A DNA stretch of 64,000 nucleotides from Woeseiaceae bacterium (GCA_021773035.1 JAJFKU010000061.1:1-64000), one strand, 5' to 3'; counted from the first letter of the stretch, positions 53,901-61,850 are shown. Notes: generated by a model not told the origin, from the sequence alone. Numbers and translations are program-made.

Positions 53901-55439
53901 TACGATCGCCCCAGCGGCAGCGACAAGTTTATCGACTGGAACGCGCGCAATAAGCCGTCGCGTATCACCATTGGCAGCACTCGCGACACAACGTCGCCGA
54001 CCGCACGAGACGAATTCGAGTATGGGCCGAACGGTCAGCGTTTCTACAAGAAGACCACGTGGCAAGACGGCGTAGACCAGTGGATAGAGCACACGTTCTA
54101 TGTCGGCGCGTTTGAGGAGCGCATCACCGATACGAAAGATACTACTCACAAAGCTGTTCAGAAAAGTCGCATCGGCCCGAACGTCCTTCACGTGAAGACA
54201 ATTGACTACCTCAATATCGGGGATTCGTCTATCGAGTATCTGCATCGGGATCATTTGGGATCGGTTGAAGCGGTAACTGACGAGCAGGGGAATCAACTTC
54301 GGGTGCTCGCGTACGATCCATTCGGTGAGCGTCGCAAAGATGACTGGACGAGGCTTCTTAATCAGAGCGAGGTAACTACGCTGGCCGATGATCAGCGTAA
54401 GAGTACGAGCCGGGGATACACGGGTCACGAAGGCCTCGATCGTACCGGCTTCGTTCATATGAACGGCCGCGTATACGATCCGCAGGTGGGTCGCTTCTTA
54501 AACCCGGACCCGGTTGTTCAGGCGCCAACCTACAGCCAGAACTGGAATCGCTACAGCTACGTCATGAACAGTCCGGTTAGTTATACGGACCCGAGCGGGT
54601 TTATCGTTCAAGGACCGATTTGCGGTGGGCTGGTCATGTGCTCGAACCCGCAGTTCGGTGGGGCCGGCGGAAATGCCAGATCGATTCATGTGCACCAGGA
54701 AATTCCGACCGAGACAACGACAATCATAATTGTCGTTGAAATTTCCTGGGGCTACGAATCCACAATTGTTTATGGCCGTGACGGCATCGAGTTTCGCCGG
54801 GAACCGTTTGTCGATGTCTACGTTTCCATACGAGAAGTAACGAGGCACGGAAACAAGAAGGTCGCGATTCCAGATACGGGCCAATCGGACTCACCCATAG
54901 GAATCGGTGATATCCTGGGGATGGTGGCTGATTTCACGCCAATTCTTGGGGATATGAAGGGGTTTTACGAAGCCTATAAAGATCCTACACCAGTCAATAT
55001 AGCGGCCGCCTTCCTCGGGGTCCTCGGCCCGCTGGGCGATGTGGCTGGTAAGGTCCTGAAAACCGCTGATAGAATAGGCGACGCGGCGGATACGGTTTCG
55101 GATCTGGTGAAGGCCGATGTTCCAAACGGAGCAGGTGGAACGTTGGACGAATTCGCGGGCTCGGTAACTGAACCAAATCGAATTTACTCTAGCCGAGAAC
55201 TGCAGAGGAGAGCGGAGAATCCACGCGCAAATGGCTCTCCAAATCCAAATCACAATTTCCCTGAGTCGTTTAATGATGAAATTTTCAAGGGAACTAGAAC
55301 AGTGGTATCAGATGATTATGTCCTCTACACGAAGCGTGGAGTTCTTAACGGAAAGGAAGGAACCTACGAAATAGGTGTAAGGCCGTCCGCATCTGGAAGA
55401 AACGAAGTTATCACTCACCGATTCTTTAGACCCGACTAA
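47907..55439 (+). CDS. Giant secreted FnIII-SpvB-RHS protein with C-terminal toxin-like domain
   Basis: 2510 residues from ATG 47907 (GGGGAG 7 bases upstream; the frame is open from TTG 47892). Signal peptide at about 1-37 ending AMAG. Residues about 40-770 are seven or eight fibronectin-III-like domains (SYTISW, SYRLEEKVGSG, YSYRVRGCN). SpvB-like region from about 784 (GYIHVPIEAAPG, GYGWSLGG), then YD repeats. The RHS core is at about 2110-2230 (HRDHLGSVEAV, GRVYDPQVGRFLNPDP). After the core come a hydrophobic pre-toxin segment (GIGDILGMVADFTPILGD) and a terminal domain of about 90 residues with HNFPESF, TYEIGV and EVITHRFF. The tail looks like a polymorphic-toxin tip, possibly of the small RNase (BECR) class; that is a guess. 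Small genes follow at once. Confidence 0.88.
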   Translation: MFGIVNSRRVSSTWAVGVWARVAVALLLIGASSSAMAGISISPSPSTGDYTVSWTSVSNSINYTLYESTNGGSTWSASYYTSLTRSKSFTGKSSGTYTYKVHRCQEVMAGPPGERELVVICGNTWFTNTSIVVQVPIPPVPGGLTGPTTDYNGSYTISWNTSSGAASYKLQQKLGSGSWAQVYSGASTSKALSGNAAGTYYYRVQACNSSSECSSWSSTKTVTVQAAPSTPATPSGPTTDYNGAYTVSWSASTNSTSYRLQERVGSGSWTQVYSGSSLSRAVSGKSAGTYSYRVRGCNTESVCSGWSGTRTVTVQAAPSTSATPSGPTTDYNGAYTISWSSSTNSTSYRLEEKVGSGAWTQVYSGSSLSRPVSGKSAGTYSYRVRGCNTESVCSGWSGTRTVTVQAAPSTPATPTGPTSDYDGSYTIAWSASANSSSYRLEEKVGSGSWAQVYFGSSLSRAVSGKGVGTYSYRVEGCNAESVCSGWSGTKTVTVLAVPSPLTGPSSDTDGSFALSWVSIATATYYKLERRVDGGGWATILPNPTTTTHSETALLDGEWEYRVSACDGSGCSAPTATKSVDIARQPGTPASLTGPDVVAANVGTYTLNWGAAAGNVSSYELQESVHNSSSYSTIQNTAAMSRSFSPKPTAYYYYRVRACNTVGSLTSCGNWTSSIVVHAAVIIDVNLTAPAQSLTGAYTVTWTQAPVGSYNALQESMDGGPWGDIYYGVGGSFAVSGRLDGSHRYRVRLETTVGPPHEPIDIVKYSEAVTTVVGQIPEPPITFTTVAGSQPYETGVTKGGNGYIHVPIEAAPGVNGFQPSLTFVYNSGRDRQRASEQLAGDFLGYGWSLGGFSTIRRCVKGQANSNSIDLDTSDRLCLNGEPMILVSGSWWQPGSEYRTYRESFHKIVMQGSVSEPWFRVYGPDGSISEFGNTSDSQLRSINYVTQGNQTTAVPTDSYLWSINRQQDPFGNVMDFVYYEDEAAGVRHPASIRYGNNQDAEIEFQYVGRGDLEPVTLGAATLNQNLLLHTVRVVLATKTVREYRLDSETAPFSPPNNWRRLNRMQLCGFDENGITTECLTPLDFDWAEPSASLPYLKTFVERVTDSLGMVTEFTQQVVETNENPFVFSEQPFGAIVTAPDTQAIPSNGSGDHGSVVTEIRRSDGIGGWHRMSYAYSDIGRTSTKNWGYLGFYASRVTDEQSGIVTYYQYRLDAPHFAQVSAMHQYNAPFGAATEMLTRTETAFATKVGANSSIVIPYRSKITSMLHESTAPGGTPIGAVQITANPVVSGGLITDVNSTTQVAGTVSVSSAGGTFWGEVPTYALSNVERSVEADKTYANNTTGSNWLIGFQDSYITRHYDGTPTSGSLDQVQDSVFTRYGNTNRVGSQTSFQAHSDYTLTTTFGYTATGLMESQTTVGDNVASRTSSALNFTQGRYPAVFRNALNHDTSVAFDQRFGAIKSSTDPNNRQTTALFDGFGREVSRTTPDGIVITTTYDLCSSVGCTVVGTVAPVSRVRTVTQKGAAKVSPTRISYVDKLSRVIRTEVESFNGTMVRQDVEYDSQGRVSRVSQPYLATGTAYFVDYDYDIRNRLEKETRPDGSYTEITHAIEAGVGVRRTVKDRVLKADSTLLEVQERYEIYDRLGQVVESVDDSDTTDGLAVKTAYSYFASGRPKTVAVDPDGANLVTSFLFDDGGYRTSITGPDIGIVKSKYTALGELREQGYGSSGTDLLTTYGYDLLGRLKTRVDQDDTASWGYDTAASGIGLLHTRSYGTGFTETLSYNSDARVSSISTQLVAGGYNKTFNHSYIYDTNGRVDKATYPSGIQVQHSYNAYGYIDSVTDTSSSTALKTFSAIDAFGNVTQESYGNGIQTARLFDPKTGRITDIDTTLGSVVYQDNHYKWQSNGILESRRKMVGATAREESFVHDGLNRLTTATTNVSPTARTLSTNYDDRGNLLSKTSSVAADTDVTSYQYTSGTNRLSSVTIGSDVYTLSYDAYGNIRTYDRPSGSDKFIDWNARNKPSRITIGSTRDTTSPTARDEFEYGPNGQRFYKKTTWQDGVDQWIEHTFYVGAFEERITDTKDTTHKAVQKSRIGPNVLHVKTIDYLNIGDSSIEYLHRDHLGSVEAVTDEQGNQLRVLAYDPFGERRKDDWTRLLNQSEVTTLADDQRKSTSRGYTGHEGLDRTGFVHMNGRVYDPQVGRFLNPDPVVQAPTYSQNWNRYSYVMNSPVSYTDPSGFIVQGPICGGLVMCSNPQFGGAGGNARSIHVHQEIPTETTTIIIVVEISWGYESTIVYGRDGIEFRREPFVDVYVSIREVTRHGNKKVAIPDTGQSDSPIGIGDILGMVADFTPILGDMKGFYEAYKDPTPVNIAAAFLGVLGPLGDVAGKVLKTADRIGDAADTVSDLVKADVPNGAGGTLDEFAGSVTEPNRIYSSRELQRRAENPRANGSPNPNHNFPESFNDEIFKGTRTVVSDDYVLYTKRGVLNGKEGTYEIGVRPSASGRNEVITHRFFRPD
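48331..49390 (+). repeat. 270-bp tandem DNA repeats encoding fibronectin-III-like domains
   Basis: Four units with period 270 bp, with boundaries at about 48331, 48601, 48871 and 49141; each unit encodes 90 residues. Units 2 and 3 are nearly identical at DNA level (CGACGCCGAG then GGACCGACGAC at the same offset; CTGGTCGGGGACCCGGACGG shared). Units 1 and 4 are more diverged. The high DNA identity implies recent expansion or homogenisation and makes copy-number change likely. Confidence 0.8.
54715..54738. other. 10-bp perfect inverted repeat at the RHS core/tip junction
   Basis: CAACGACAAT, a 4-base loop, then ATTGTCGTTG, inside the coding sequence just after the conserved RHS core end. A stable hairpin here could mark a recombination point for tip exchange or slow translation between core and tip. 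No T-tract follows, so it is not an ordinary terminator. Confidence 0.4.
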
Positions 55440-55453
55440 GCAAGGCACAAGCG

Positions 55454-56032
55454 ATGTCCGAAATTCAAATAATTGACAATGGATTGCGACCGAATTTTGA
55501 CTTCAGGATTTTGTCTGAGATTCCGTCAACGCCGAGCCCTTGCCACTATTTTCCGGAGAATTCGTCTAGCATCGGTCGAGATGGCGTGATGATATGGTTC
55601 CAAGCGAAGAATCAGGACCCCTGGATCGGTATTTTTGCCTTTGGGGATGGTGGGGTTAACAACAAAGATGCTGTTTATCTGGGTCCTGACGAGGATCATC
55701 TTGCGGTCCTGAGCAGAGGTGCGGCCTACGTTGTACGCGTGCAGGATCACTCAGCCATCGAAGTTGAGGCGACGCCTGTTTTCCCAGCTGTCGGGGCGCC
55801 GAGCAAGCAACTGCTGATTTTTCACGACTATACGAAACTCGTCGCATATGGCGTCGCAGGCCTAGTGTGGAAGTCGAAGCGTGTTTCTTGGGATGGAATC
55901 GAAATAGAGGCGCTGATGGGTGACGGTACATTGAAGGGAAGAGCTTGGGATGCGCCGCACGAACGGTGGGTGGAATTCTCTGTCGATATCGAGACCGGAC
56001 GGCATCGAGGCGGTTCTGCACCGCCCTGCTAG
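55454..56032 (+). CDS. Small protein next to the RHS tip, probable immunity protein
   Basis: 192 residues, no signal peptide, no family recognised. It is rich in beta-type segments (WIGIFAFGDGG, AAYVVRVQDHS, KLVAYGVAGLVW) and acidic overall. It starts 14 bp after the RHS stop in the same direction, the position held by the immunity gene in RHS toxin loci. A cytoplasmic immunity protein would fit a tip delivered to the cytoplasm of a rival. The assignment rests on context only. Confidence 0.65.
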   Translation: MSEIQIIDNGLRPNFDFRILSEIPSTPSPCHYFPENSSSIGRDGVMIWFQAKNQDPWIGIFAFGDGGVNNKDAVYLGPDEDHLAVLSRGAAYVVRVQDHSAIEVEATPVFPAVGAPSKQLLIFHDYTKLVAYGVAGLVWKSKRVSWDGIEIEALMGDGTLKGRAWDAPHERWVEFSVDIETGRHRGGSAPPC

Positions 56033-56117
56033 AATGAGAGCGTGTCAAAACGAATTCTGGTCGCTTAACATGGAGGTAAGAACATGATCCACCTGCTTAT
56101 ATGACCGTGTCACGAAA

Positions 56118-56552
56118 ATGACGCTAGATCAGAATACAGAAGATGATGCTTCTGCGGATGCGATCGAAGCATTTGCAAGCACTTGTGAGCGACTCAATGA
56201 CTTCGCGAGAGAGTTGCGTGAAAAGTCTGGTTTTGGCGATGTACGTACTGGCGCGGACATAAGGGAATACAAGCACGGTTGGCGGCTGGAAAAATACGTT
56301 GAAGCAGACGTAGACTCGCAAAAGGGCCAGGTAGCTGCATGGTGGATTGAGATGGGGCGGTTAGGAACTGGATGGCTTGTGTCATCAAGCGTGAGTATTA
56401 GCCACACCGACATCCATGTTGAATTGCCAGAACGAAATGCAAAAAATTCATCCGAGCTTCGCAGCGCCCTTCGTTCCGCAGTTGATGAGCTAGTTCGTAT
56501 GGGATACGGAGAGAATTCTTTTGCAGAAAGCGTGAGAGGCATCCAGAAATAG
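56118..56552 (+). CDS. Small unknown protein in the post-RHS gene array
   Basis: 144 residues, ATG 56118. An acidic N-terminus (NTEDDASADAIEAF) and a helix (ERLNDFARELREKSGF) precede a central beta sheet (WWIEMGRLGTGWLVSSSVSI), and a helix follows. No signal peptide and no known motif. It sits in the run of small same-strand genes after the RHS gene, so it may be an orphan immunity gene for an alternative tip. Confidence 0.6.
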   Translation: MTLDQNTEDDASADAIEAFASTCERLNDFARELREKSGFGDVRTGADIREYKHGWRLEKYVEADVDSQKGQVAAWWIEMGRLGTGWLVSSSVSISHTDIHVELPERNAKNSSELRSALRSAVDELVRMGYGENSFAESVRGIQK

Positions 56553-56614
56553 CGCAAGGAAGTGTCTAAATTGGAGCCGCACCGTCAATCGTCACGGGAA
56601 AGACAAACTAGAGC

Positions 56615-56920
56615 GTGGAAGTACTGGACTGTGTTGAAATTTGGTCACGTTCTCTTTGCGATTTTCTTGAATCGCGAGGGGTGGTAATCATATTCGAGCG
56701 AACAACCGACGATCGATCGAAACATTCTTGTGCTCTGAATTTGAGAAGCAAGAGGAGTGAAGTTGATTTCCTGGTTTGGGATTCGGGCGAGTCTGAGTTA
56801 GCCATTCTAGAGTCAGGCCGGGTGGTTCTTGAGGAGCACTTTGATGATCTGCGAGATAATAGAGTTCTAGCTGATGTACTAGCCAAAATACTGGGAAGTT
56901 TGTTGTTTCGAAGCACCTGA
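56615..56920 (+). CDS. Small unknown protein in the post-RHS gene array
   Basis: 101 residues from GTG 56615; the ribosome site is weak. Beta strands VVIIFERTTD, EVDFLVWDSGESELAIL and RVVLEEHFD, then a C-terminal helix, give a compact alpha/beta protein like many immunity folds. No family is recognised. The AT-rich composition matches the neighbouring small genes and differs from the RHS core. Confidence 0.5.
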   Translation: MEVLDCVEIWSRSLCDFLESRGVVIIFERTTDDRSKHSCALNLRSKRSEVDFLVWDSGESELAILESGRVVLEEHFDDLRDNRVLADVLAKILGSLLFRST

Positions 56921-57003
56921 CTAACTCGTATCAACTCCGGTTGAATCAAGCCGTCGTCGGTGACCGTAGGGAGTTATCCACCAACGTATACTGGGGAAAG
57001 AAC

Positions 57004-57909
57004 ATGATTCGCCTGATCGCTGTGTTGATTGTATTGACGCCAGCGTTGTCCAACGTAGACGAACAATCTGAAATTCTGCTTCAAGCCAAGCGCGCGCTCT
57101 TCGAAACCATTTCTGAAGAAAGTTCCGAGGAGATGGTGAAAATCGCTAGGTATCTGGGCTCGCCAGACTCAGAGATTGACAGCTTGGTTACATCGTCTCT
57201 AAAGGCATTGTCAGACTGCATTATTACTGAGGTACATGCCCAGGCACTCAAGCAGGGCTTGCCTGTTGACATAGTCCTGCCTGCATTCGCGGGTGGTACC
57301 GTCGATAATGACGTAATGGACGTGTTGTTGCAGCTCGATAATGAGGCGATTAATGTCAGAACAGAGAGATGCGATGGCATGATGATGGCCGGCATCGAAA
57401 AAGCGTCAAGCGCTGAGCAAGTTACGGTCGGAAGTTCACCCGGGGGTATCGAACTGGCCGACACGGGCATTACGTTCACGCCGCCGGAAGGTTTTGAACG
57501 GCTACCGAAAAATCTAATTGATCTGAAATGGCCAGGTAAGAATGCGCCAAGGTACGTCGTGGCTAATGCTGGAGCTACGACCACGGTCGCATTCGACGTG
57601 AAGAACAAGGATCTTTCAGTGATGAATATGGAGGATCTGCGGGTATCGTTTGAGCAGATGTTCAACGTCGCAATTCCTGGTATCCAGTGGAAGCAGAACA
57701 AAGTAGTCAGTCACGACGGAAAGAAGTGGATACTTCTGGAAATGACGTCGAGCGCAATTGATACCGATATCCATAACATCATGTTCATTACTAGTTTCCA
57801 GAAGCGGATGGTCATCTTCAATTTCAACTCAACAAAGCAGGATTTTCCTCTGTATGAGGAAGTACTCAGAGCAAGTATGGAGTCGATTCGATTTCCGAGC
57901 GCTGATTGA
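57004..57909 (+). CDS. Exported protein of unknown function
   Basis: 301 residues from ATG 57004, chosen for GGGGAAAG about 6 bases upstream and a signal peptide (LIAVLIVLTPALSNV); the frame is open from 56941. The N-terminal half is helical with two cysteines (SDCII and ERCDGMM). The C-terminal half (about 155-300) is a beta domain starting GITFTPPEGFERLPKNL, with strands VAFDVKN, WILLEMTS and HNIMFITSF. It resembles small periplasmic lipoprotein-like domains of the PsbP/DcrB style, but no family is claimed. Confidence 0.65.
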   Translation: MIRLIAVLIVLTPALSNVDEQSEILLQAKRALFETISEESSEEMVKIARYLGSPDSEIDSLVTSSLKALSDCIITEVHAQALKQGLPVDIVLPAFAGGTVDNDVMDVLLQLDNEAINVRTERCDGMMMAGIEKASSAEQVTVGSSPGGIELADTGITFTPPEGFERLPKNLIDLKWPGKNAPRYVVANAGATTTVAFDVKNKDLSVMNMEDLRVSFEQMFNVAIPGIQWKQNKVVSHDGKKWILLEMTSSAIDTDIHNIMFITSFQKRMVIFNFNSTKQDFPLYEEVLRASMESIRFPSAD

Positions 57910-58047
57910 AGTTCGCTTTCAAGTAGCGCCATTCATCCGGGTGCACGACTCCGCCGGAATCGACGTAAAAACCTGCTGTTGATTTGCCTGGGCTGGAGAT
58001 ATAGCGTTGTTCTTTCTATATGTCTCCCTATCTGGGTTCTTACGATC

Positions 58048-58722
58048 ATGACTCACCAGAATTGTATGTTTCGTGCCGCGGTTCTTCCGGCTATGTTGCT
58101 GATATCACTCACAGGCTGCGTGTCAGGCACCCAAACGGTGCAGACTGGCCCGTCGGCTGAGGTCACGTTCGACGGCCTTCACCGTGTCGACAATACGGGG
58201 CGCATTGACGCCTGGGTGACGCCGGACATTTCGCTCGCGAAGTACTCGAAGATTCTTCCGATCGATACCGGCGTTAAATACCGCACGGTTCGTTCCGGGT
58301 TGCGGAGTGCGACCGAATTTGAGATCAGTGAGCGGCAGCGGTCGCGACTGGAGGAAGTGCTGCGGGAGGCGTTCAGTGACGAACTGCGCGCCAGTAAGTA
58401 CTTCACTTTTACCGATAAACCGGGGCCGGATGTCGTGATACTTCGTGCAGGTCTGATCGATGTCGTTTCGAACGTGCCGGAGGAGGGCCCGGGCCCGGAG
58501 CGCAACTATATTCGTACGATCGGCACGGCGACGCTTGTGATTGAACTTCAGGATTCGATGAGTGGAGAGGTGTTGGCACGGGCGACGGAAAGGCGAACCG
58601 CGGAGCCGCTGGACGATCTGCAACTGAGCACGAGGGCTTCCAATCTGGCGACGGTCCGGCGAGAGGCAAAACGATGGGCGCGGTCATTGCGCGAGGCGCT
58701 GGACGAGCTGCACGAGTTGTGA
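58048..58722 (+). CDS. DUF3313-family lipoprotein
   Basis: 224 residues from ATG 58048; ATG 58066 gives the tighter lipoprotein signal and is equally possible (the frame is open from 57979). The lipobox is LTGC, making a periplasm-facing lipoprotein. The mature part begins with a TFDGLHRVDNTGRIDAW-type segment and has VILRAGLIDVVSNVP and TLVIELQDSMSGEVLARA, the pattern of DUF3313 proteins. The function of that family is unknown. It is 48 bp before the HtrA-type protease gene, so an envelope-stress context is possible. Confidence 0.75.
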   Translation: MTHQNCMFRAAVLPAMLLISLTGCVSGTQTVQTGPSAEVTFDGLHRVDNTGRIDAWVTPDISLAKYSKILPIDTGVKYRTVRSGLRSATEFEISERQRSRLEEVLREAFSDELRASKYFTFTDKPGPDVVILRAGLIDVVSNVPEEGPGPERNYIRTIGTATLVIELQDSMSGEVLARATERRTAEPLDDLQLSTRASNLATVRREAKRWARSLREALDELHEL

Positions 58723-58770
58723 GTACGGCATCAGTTATTCACCACAAACACAATCATTGAGGCTAAACGC

Positions 58771-59796
58771 ATGGGTATGAGAGTTACAGTCAGTGTTTTC
58801 CTGTCGCTGGTGATGTCGTCGATCGCGTTTGCCGCAGACTACAGAAAGCTATTTCGCGAAGCTGACCCTGCGGTCGTCGTTATCTACACGGTTGAGCGCC
58901 AGATTGCGCCGGGAAGCAGGCTGGGCGAAGTCGCGCTGCCCGGGCTTGGGTCCGGCTTCCTGATCGACAAGGACGGTCATGTCATAACCGCGGCGCACGT
59001 CGTTCAGACAGCGGACCTGGTGCAGGTCGAGTTTGTGGACGGTGCCAAGGTGACCGCCGCGGTCATTGCGTCCGACCCCGTCAAGGATGTTGCTCTGATC
59101 AAGCTGGATAAGATTCCCGAGAATATCGAGCCGGCACGACTTGGTCATTCGGACAAGGTCAGCATTGGCGAGGAGGTTTTTGTTATCGGTGCACCGTATG
59201 GCCTTTCTCATACCCTGTCGGTGGGTCATATTTCGGCACGCCATGCCAATGACCAGGGAACGCTCGGTGGCGTGCAGGCAGAGACTTTTCAGACCGATGC
59301 GGCGATAAACCAGGGGAATTCCGGAGGCCCCATGTTCAATCAGCGGGGAGAGGTTATCGGTGTTGTCAGTCACATTCGCAGCCAGTCAGGCGGGTCCGAG
59401 GGCCTGGGATTTGCGGTTACGTCCAATGCGGCCCGGGATGCATTGTTCGTGAGTCGGATGGCGTGGTCCGGTATGAGCGGAACCCTGCTTACCGGGCAGC
59501 TTGCCGAAGCGCTGAATGTGCCGCAGGAATCAGGCTACCTGGTACAAAAGGTCGCCTCGAATTCGCCCGCGTCGAGAATGGGTTTGCGGCAAAGTAGATT
59601 GCCAGCCTCCATCGCGGGCCAGGAGCTGTTAATCGGCGGCGACATCATTCTCTCGGTAGGCGGCGTGAAGATATCGCCGGGGATGATGGTCGAGTTTCGC
59701 GAAAAATCGAAAGATATGGAAAGTGGCGAGCTCATACTCCTGAAAGTGCTGCGGGGCGGCAAAATCATTGCTTTGACAGCGCCGTTCGGTAAATAG
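58771..59796 (+). CDS. HtrA/DegP-type serine protease with C-terminal PDZ domain
   Basis: 341 residues with a signal peptide (about 1-21, IAFAADYRK). The trypsin-like domain has the triad His76 (TAAHVV), Asp106 (PVKDVALIKL) and Ser184 (QGNSGGP). A single PDZ-like domain follows at about 235-335 (GYLVQKVASNSPASRMGL). It is a periplasmic quality-control or signalling protease of family S1C, shorter than DegP (which has two PDZ domains) and close to DegS in layout but without an obvious TM anchor. Confidence 0.92.
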   Translation: MGMRVTVSVFLSLVMSSIAFAADYRKLFREADPAVVVIYTVERQIAPGSRLGEVALPGLGSGFLIDKDGHVITAAHVVQTADLVQVEFVDGAKVTAAVIASDPVKDVALIKLDKIPENIEPARLGHSDKVSIGEEVFVIGAPYGLSHTLSVGHISARHANDQGTLGGVQAETFQTDAAINQGNSGGPMFNQRGEVIGVVSHIRSQSGGSEGLGFAVTSNAARDALFVSRMAWSGMSGTLLTGQLAEALNVPQESGYLVQKVASNSPASRMGLRQSRLPASIAGQELLIGGDIILSVGGVKISPGMMVEFREKSKDMESGELILLKVLRGGKIIALTAPFGK

Positions 59797-59983
59797 GAGC
59801 GCTGACTTACAATCTGTTGGCCGTTTCCAGGTAGCAAAAGAACGTCACAACCAACTCCTGAGTGGAAATATCTATTCTTTCGTCTATACCTATAGTGATA
59901 GCGGCCAAAACAGGATGCCCGTCGTACTGATCTGAGCAACGGCCTGTTTTGTAAGATCACTGCAGAGTCGGAGGGGTACGGTC

Positions 59984-61450
59984 ATGCCGAAGAAAGCCAC
60001 GTCAGCGTCACGAAAGAAACGACGTAAGCCCGATACCGGGTATTTAGTGTCAAAAATCGAATCACCGCGTACTCCGGACTATGTTGTGATCGAGTTAAAG
60101 CACGATAGCCGAGTAGGATACTCCGCGTCCGGCTTCGAAGGGGCGGCCGATACAGAGACGAGTAGACAAGCGATTAACCGGATCCTCGAACGGTTTGGTG
60201 CACGCGGTGTTCAGTCGCACTTTGGGTGTAGTAAGCAAGAGGTGGCGCAACGCATAACACAGGCACCGCCACGGCTGGGTGTTAACGTTAGTGCAGATTT
60301 CGCTCACGGCGGGTTCGCACAGGTGAAGCCGCGGCGAAAAAAGGACATCGGTGCGCTCGTCAAGTCACTTAATACCGCAGATGCGGTTTGGACGGCCTAC
60401 GAGGCACCAAAACCCGTTCCGGCAGCCATAGCGGATGGTGCTTCTGCGAGCAGTCGAAACTTTGAACCGACGCAGGGTTATCTTATGTCTGCGCCAAACG
60501 GCATCGGGGCAATGGGTGTATGGCCGCTTAAAGGTGCGCGTGGTGAGAAGATCCGCATCGTCGATATCGAGGGTAATTGGAATCGCAAGCATGAGGACCT
60601 GCCGAAAAACATTCCGTTACTTGGCGGCAGTCTGATCCCGGGCATCGGATGGAAAAACCATGGAACGGCTGTGTTGGGAGAAATGGTCAGTCGACCCAAC
60701 GATTTTGGTACCGTGGGCATCTCAAACCGTGCACGTGCAGCGGTGCATTCGGCGGTAATCAATGGCGTATTCAATACCGGACAGGCTATTCGCAATGCGA
60801 CGAAGAAACTAAAACCTGGTGATGCCATTCTGATTGAACTGCAGGGAACGGGTCCGAATGGTAAGTACGTGGCGATGCAGTTCTGGCCAGATATTTTCTC
60901 TGCCATCCGAGCCGCAACGGCTAAAGGCATAACTGTAGTGGAGGCGGCAGGGAATGGTAACGAGAACTTTCAGCTGCCGATATTCAACAATACTGGTCTG
61001 CAAAAGGATTCAGGCGCCATCGTTGTAGGCGCCGGTGTGCCACCGACGGACTACTTCGATAATGATGGTGCCGGAGGTGGAACGGCTTATAAGAAGATCG
61101 GCGTGCCACGATCGCGTATCTGGTTCTCCAACTACGGAAAGATCGTTAACGTGCAGGCTTGGGGCTGGCACGTCACCACCCTTGGCTACGGCGATGCGCA
61201 GGGCGGGGCGCAGAATCGTTGGTATACGCTCCGGTTTTCCGGCACTTCGAGCGCATCACCTATCGTGACGGGTGCGGTCGCCTGCGTACAAGGTCGTGCG
61301 AAGTTCAAGCGCGGCAAACCACTGACACCCGCGCAGGTTCGAAAGCTCCTGATCCAAACAGGAACCCCACAAAAACCAGGCCCTGGTGTTCCGTTGAGTC
61401 AGAAAATTGGTCCGCAGCCGAATTTGGAGAAAGCCATAAGGAAAATATAG
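59984..61450 (+). CDS. Cytoplasmic subtilisin-like (S8) serine protease
   Basis: 488 residues, no signal peptide, with a strongly basic N-terminus (KKATSASRKKRRKP). The catalytic triad is readable: Asp194 (IVDIE), His226 (NHGTAVLGEM) and Ser422 (GTSSASP), with the oxyanion Asn region EAAGNGNEN between. Residues 1-150 are an N-terminal region without an obvious inhibitor-propeptide motif. GGAGGGG lies 7 bases before the ATG. The next gene begins 10 bp after it. Cytoplasmic subtilases paired with small genes occur in bacterial defence and regulatory settings; the role here is open. Confidence 0.85.
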   Translation: MPKKATSASRKKRRKPDTGYLVSKIESPRTPDYVVIELKHDSRVGYSASGFEGAADTETSRQAINRILERFGARGVQSHFGCSKQEVAQRITQAPPRLGVNVSADFAHGGFAQVKPRRKKDIGALVKSLNTADAVWTAYEAPKPVPAAIADGASASSRNFEPTQGYLMSAPNGIGAMGVWPLKGARGEKIRIVDIEGNWNRKHEDLPKNIPLLGGSLIPGIGWKNHGTAVLGEMVSRPNDFGTVGISNRARAAVHSAVINGVFNTGQAIRNATKKLKPGDAILIELQGTGPNGKYVAMQFWPDIFSAIRAATAKGITVVEAAGNGNENFQLPIFNNTGLQKDSGAIVVGAGVPPTDYFDNDGAGGGTAYKKIGVPRSRIWFSNYGKIVNVQAWGWHVTTLGYGDAQGGAQNRWYTLRFSGTSSASPIVTGAVACVQGRAKFKRGKPLTPAQVRKLLIQTGTPQKPGPGVPLSQKIGPQPNLEKAIRKI

Positions 61451-61460
61451 ACTATCGAGC

Positions 61461-61850
61461 ATGGTTTATAGGAACAAACGGGGAAAGAAGGCGATTCGCG
61501 GCGTAGCTCCCAGCATCGCAGCGAGCATCGCTCCAGGCTGGCGTTATGTCCCGGATCGCGGCGGCTTCCTGCACCTCAAGAGCAAGAAATTTTTCTCCAT
61601 CGGAGGATTGCCTCCCAGTACCCGTACGCAAGCGCGATATCCGGATCTTATTGGAATGGAACCGGGTAGCATGACCGATGACGAGAAGGAAATGTCACGC
61701 TACATTCAGTTCGTCTTTCATCCGCGCGCCAAGCTCGAGGAACATTTGAAACGCATCGAAGGCTGCGCTGCGATCGCGAACGCCTATATCGTGCCAACCC
61801 CGGACCTGCCTTTCGTTACCGGCCCTGAGAGATACAAAGAACGCGGTTGA
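61461..61850 (+). CDS. Small basic protein paired with the subtilisin-like protease
   Basis: 129 residues, 10 bp after the protease gene, so surely co-transcribed. It opens with RNKRGKKAIRGVAPSI, has GWRYVPDRGGFLHLKSKKFFSIGGLPP in its middle (read in parts) and ends PERYKERG. No family, TM or signal peptide is recognised. It could be a regulator, substrate or cofactor of the protease. Confidence 0.65.
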   Translation: MVYRNKRGKKAIRGVAPSIAASIAPGWRYVPDRGGFLHLKSKKFFSIGGLPPSTRTQARYPDLIGMEPGSMTDDEKEMSRYIQFVFHPRAKLEEHLKRIEGCAAIANAYIVPTPDLPFVTGPERYKERG

